Assembly: GCA_030630015.1 (NCBI GenBank)
Contig: DAOVNV010000074.1
Span: 1-10,321 of the forward strand
Reading direction: 5' to 3'
From: Desulfuromonadales bacterium
Lineage (GTDB): Bacteria; Desulfobacterota; Desulfuromonadia; Desulfuromonadales; BM103
Length of the DNA: 10,321 nucleotides
This document shows, one piece after another, positions 7,024 through 10,321 of this stretch (within the stretch, counting starts at the first letter, position 1; each line of letters begins with the position of its first letter). The position numbers and the translations under genes were made by a program. The notes beneath the pieces were generated by a model. The model was given only the letters and a program-made list of their open reading frames with translations. It was not told where the DNA came from and made no database searches.

Positions 7024-10000
7024 TGATGGGCCTGCTCGTCAGTGTGAAAAAACACCCCGTCTTAACGGCTGCCGTTGTGCTGTTTGCATCGGCAGCCTTA
7101 TGGATCACCTGGTTCATCAGCAGCTTCGACCTGAATCAGTACCGACAGCAACTCCAGCAGGAACTGGGCACCCGTCTTTCAGTGCCGGTTCAGCTGGGAG
7201 AAGCCAGCCTTCGGCTGCGTGACGCCGGGATTGCGGTCAGTTTCGCCGATGTTAGAATCGGCGACGATGCCTCCCTGGTTTCCATTGATACCCGCGAGCT
7301 CTGGATGCTGTTCGAGTGGTCCGGCCTGTTGCAGAGAAAATTGCGGTTCTCTAAAATTGGCCTGGCGCAACCGGCTGTCCGGCTCGACTGGAAACAGACC
7401 TCATCTTCTGACGGATCCGAACAGACTTCAAACCCGCCCTTCCTGATCGACACGGCCCTTGTCCAGGGGATCAAGATACGCACGCTCGAAATCAGGGATG
7501 GGCAGTTTCAGTTCAATCTCACCGGGCAGGACAATCTGACGAGGTCACTCCTGGTCAGTGGGGTGAATGCCCAGATCAACGACCTCGAATTGGGACAGAC
7601 TGCGCAAGTCCATCTCTCAGCATTGCTTCACCAGGAACAAGGCCCTGCTTCACTGCAAGTCGATGGAAACATCGACCTGCCAAAAGATATTGTTTCATGG
7701 GCCGCCTCGGAAACCGATTTCAACCTCGATATTGCAAAACTGGAAGGCACTGCCGTTATTGACTTCTTCCCCGGGGCCACGCAGGGGCTGACGACCCGCC
7801 GTCAAGCCGAGCTTTCACTCACCGTTAGGGGTTCGGTCAACAGCGGCCTCACCCTGGACGCCAGACTCGACTCGCAGGAGTTTGAAATCACCTTCCCTGG
7901 CTCAACACCGCCCGTCTCCCTGGACTACGTCCAGATCAGCGGGGTTCTGCGCAAAGAAGAAGACATCTACACACTCAAGAGCCTGGCAGTCAACCTGAAT
8001 ACAGCGCGACTGGCAGGAGAAGCGTCCCTGCGACGCGACAGCGCTCCCCGGATTCTCGAGATTTCACTTTCCCAGGGTTCCCTGCCGCTGGATCTGTTAG
8101 AACAACTGCTCCCGAAAGGCCAGATAGCCATCCCGCAACCCGAAGGTCAGGGCGTCCTGTGGATCGATAGGGGAGAACTTCGCATCAGCCTGGATACGCA
8201 ACATAAACCGCAGTCCCGATTCGAGATTACACAACTTGAAGCGTCCCTCAGCGACCTGGCCTGGCAGATCTCCCCGACCGTCAAGGCCGAACTCTCCAGC
8301 TTGAGGATAAATGGTTCGGGGAAGCATTGGCGCCTGCTGGAAGGGGCAGGCCAGCTTGGGCTCGTCCCCCTGACTTTTCACGGCACCATCGAACTGCAAA
8401 CAGACGCCTCGCCGATCATCAACCTGCAACTGGACGGGAGTGCCGACTTCGCAGACCTTCTTACCATGATGCCTCCTCCCGGAACCAACCAACTCAAAGT
8501 TTCCGGTTCATTCCCTTTCCGCACAACACTGACGGGACCGATCGAACGGATGAACCTGGACGCAGAGGCAAACCTCGACGAAATTGACGTCAAATATTCA
8601 GACATTTTGGGGCTGCCGCCGCTGGAGGGAAGCCGCTTCAACCTGCACGGGGTTCTGACTGGCGACCATTTAAGCATTGAATACGCCAGACTTCAGCGCC
8701 AGCCGTTCACCGGGCGACTCTCCGGTCAATTCGACTGGTCAGAAACCCCGGTCATGGCCATGACCGGTCTTCTGGAAGTTTCCGACCTGAGCACAATCTA
8801 CAGTATTGTACCTGTCGTGGAAAAATTTGACCTGAACGGCGCAGCCAACCTGGAATTCGACCTGAAAGGGCCTTTTGATGAAATTACCCGCCAGGCGATT
8901 TTCACGCTTCGCGACCTGGGTTTTTCGACCAGGGGCATCACTGCGGACATTTCGAAAGTCCAAGGCAAAATTCATGTGACAAAAAATGGCTTGAAGAGCG
9001 AGCAACTGCTGGCCCGTATCGGCGAGTCCTCGGTGACTCTCAAGGCGGAACTCAGAGATTTTTCCGATCCGGCCGTCTCGCTTGACATTCAGGCCCAGAA
9101 AATTCGCGCGGACGAGCTTATCTTTTATTCCGACCTGATCTATCTGCATGATCTGGACGGTCGATTGACCATCACCGGCAATGGCGTCGAATTTTCTCCG
9201 GTTCACGTCCGCCTGCCAAACGGCACGCAAGCCACGGTTCATGGCAGCGCAATTGGTCGTCCACATCTGGACGTCAACCTCGACATCACTTCAGAATTTG
9301 CCAATATCGAGGAGGTGATAGGCCTCTGGTCAAAGCTTTCGCCCAAGGCCAGGAAACAGCTGAAAACTCGCAGGGAGGCTCGCAACGGCAAGGCAAAACC
9401 ACACCGGATTGTCATCCAGGCCAAGGCTGAAAATGGCGACTTGTATGGCATGAAATTCCAGCAGGCGACCGGGACGATCAGTCTACGGCCTGGCCTGCTG
9501 CAGATACATCCGCTGGATTTCATGGTCGATGGGGGAGACTGTACCGCCCAGGTCCTGGTGGACTTTGCAAAAACCGACCCACCGCTGCTGCGTGTCTCCG
9601 GACACGCTGAAGATGTTGATGCATACCGGGTCTACAATGAACTGCTCGGCCAGAAGAGTATTTTGCGCGGTGGCCTGAGGGGGGACTTTTACCTGCAGGG
9701 GCAACTTGGATCAGGCTACCTGCCAAGCTCGTACGGCAGCTTTGACATCGTCGTCAAAGACGGGGTTCTGCGTCGCTTCCACATCCTCAGCAAGATCTTT
9801 TCACTGCTCAATGTTGCCCAGCTGTTTACTTTGCAGCTGCCGGATATGGACCTGGAGGGCATGCCTTTCAACGAAATCAACGGCAGCCTCATAATAGACA
9901 GGGGGATCCTCAGTTCCGAGAAGCTCCTGGTGAAAAGCGCAGCAATGAACCAGTCGTATGTCGGTCAAATCGATCTGGTTGAAAAGCAGGCCGACTTCAC

Positions 10001-10265
10001 TCTGGCGATTCAACCCCTCGGAACTGTCGACAAGATATTATCCCGGATTCCCGTTGCCGGCTGGCTGTTGACCGGCAAGGAAAAAGCCCTGATCACCACG
10101 CACTTCGCAGTCAAAGGCAGCCTTGGAAAACCGGCCATCGAGGCCCTGCCAGCCACATCAATTTCCGAAAAGACCCTGGGGCTTATCCGACGCACTCTAG
10201 GTCTGCCGGTGAAACTGGTCACCGACCCGTCTATTTTGTGGGGTGGTAGCAGCGAAGAAGAATAA
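7023..10265 (+). CDS. AsmA/YhdP-like envelope protein, probable inter-membrane lipid transport factor
   Basis: This 1080-residue protein has a single N-terminal TM segment (about 12-34, LTAAVVLFASAALWITWFI), followed by an AsmA-type start (FDLNQYRQQLQQELGTRL, then VPVQLGEASLRL). The long body is rich in repeated beta-strand patterns with alternating hydrophobic residues (for example LDVNLDITSEFANIEEVIG). The C-terminal part (about 860-1050) resembles the AsmA/YhdP C-terminal domain: SYGSFDIVVKDGVLRRF, then LPDMDLEGMPFNEINGSL and ADFTLAIQPLGTVDKIL, ending with a short acidic tail. Members of this superfamily (TamB, YhdP, YdbH in E. coli) are anchored in the inner membrane, span the periplasm and are linked to phospholipid movement to the outer membrane. 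The start is ATG at 7023, overlapping the kinase stop by one base (TAATG); a second ATG follows at once at 7026. Family is fairly secure; the lipid role here is inferred from the family. Confidence 0.88.
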   Translation: MMGLLVSVKKHPVLTAAVVLFASAALWITWFISSFDLNQYRQQLQQELGTRLSVPVQLGEASLRLRDAGIAVSFADVRIGDDASLVSIDTRELWMLFEWSGLLQRKLRFSKIGLAQPAVRLDWKQTSSSDGSEQTSNPPFLIDTALVQGIKIRTLEIRDGQFQFNLTGQDNLTRSLLVSGVNAQINDLELGQTAQVHLSALLHQEQGPASLQVDGNIDLPKDIVSWAASETDFNLDIAKLEGTAVIDFFPGATQGLTTRRQAELSLTVRGSVNSGLTLDARLDSQEFEITFPGSTPPVSLDYVQISGVLRKEEDIYTLKSLAVNLNTARLAGEASLRRDSAPRILEISLSQGSLPLDLLEQLLPKGQIAIPQPEGQGVLWIDRGELRISLDTQHKPQSRFEITQLEASLSDLAWQISPTVKAELSSLRINGSGKHWRLLEGAGQLGLVPLTFHGTIELQTDASPIINLQLDGSADFADLLTMMPPPGTNQLKVSGSFPFRTTLTGPIERMNLDAEANLDEIDVKYSDILGLPPLEGSRFNLHGVLTGDHLSIEYARLQRQPFTGRLSGQFDWSETPVMAMTGLLEVSDLSTIYSIVPVVEKFDLNGAANLEFDLKGPFDEITRQAIFTLRDLGFSTRGITADISKVQGKIHVTKNGLKSEQLLARIGESSVTLKAELRDFSDPAVSLDIQAQKIRADELIFYSDLIYLHDLDGRLTITGNGVEFSPVHVRLPNGTQATVHGSAIGRPHLDVNLDITSEFANIEEVIGLWSKLSPKARKQLKTRREARNGKAKPHRIVIQAKAENGDLYGMKFQQATGTISLRPGLLQIHPLDFMVDGGDCTAQVLVDFAKTDPPLLRVSGHAEDVDAYRVYNELLGQKSILRGGLRGDFYLQGQLGSGYLPSSYGSFDIVVKDGVLRRFHILSKIFSLLNVAQLFTLQLPDMDLEGMPFNEINGSLIIDRGILSSEKLLVKSAAMNQSYVGQIDLVEKQADFTLAIQPLGTVDKILSRIPVAGWLLTGKEKALITTHFAVKGSLGKPAIEALPATSISEKTLGLIRRTLGLPVKLVTDPSILWGGSSEEE

Positions 10266-10274
10266 TCGCGGGGG

Positions 10275-10321
10275 TCAACTCGTCCGCGTACCCACATGTA
10301 CAGCCGCAATGCCGCCGGTCA
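10275..10321 (-). CDS. Possible 3' end of a convergent gene (partial)
   Basis: On the minus strand an open frame enters from the right edge and ends with TGA at 10275-10277. It encodes TGGIAAVHVGTRTS as its visible C-terminus. A convergent gene stopping 9 bp after the AsmA-like stop is a plausible arrangement, but 15 codons are too few to judge coding or family. I see no terminator hairpin with a T-run between the two stops. I do not recognise the product. Confidence 0.25.
   Translation of the reverse strand, partial: TGGIAAVHVGTRTS

Overview
The window looks like a core chromosomal segment of a Gram-negative bacterium. My best guess is a Desulfuromonadales/Geobacter-type member of Desulfobacterota (former deltaproteobacteria). 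The guess rests on moderately GC-rich coding, an smc gene followed by a roadblock/LC7 gene and ftsY, a PAS domain with a CxxC motif of a kind common in that group's histidine kinases, and a long AsmA-like protein. I see no mobile elements, tRNA or rRNA genes, CRISPR arrays or signs of recent transfer.

Layout: two gene groups diverge from a 219-bp intergenic region (5014-5232). Leftward on the minus strand lie smc (full length, 1177 aa), a small roadblock/LC7 protein (119 aa) and the N-terminal 359 codons of ftsY, which runs off the left edge. smc and the roadblock gene are 4 bp apart; the roadblock gene and ftsY are 36 bp apart. The three therefore look like one operon, served by a good sigma-70-type promoter (TTTACA, 17-bp spacer, TAGAAT) just upstream of smc.

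Rightward on the plus strand lie a membrane-bound hybrid-sensor-type histidine kinase (two TM segments, GAF, PAS with cysteines, HisKA, HATPase) and a 1080-aa AsmA/YhdP-like envelope protein. The kinase stop and the next start overlap by one base (TAATG), so they are probably translationally coupled. A TATAAT box sits upstream of the kinase gene. The last 56 bp may hold the C-terminal end of a convergent gene.

Functionally, the left operon joins chromosome organisation (SMC) with co-translational membrane targeting (FtsY), with a likely GTPase-regulating roadblock protein between them. The right operon joins envelope or redox sensing with an AsmA-family protein, a family linked to lipid traffic between inner and outer membranes. 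No convincing new defence or mobile system is visible. The points most worth a second look are the roadblock gene between smc and ftsY, the kinase-AsmA coupling, an N-terminal TM anchor on FtsY, and two long perfect palindromes inside coding sequence (5652-5674 and 8748-8767).
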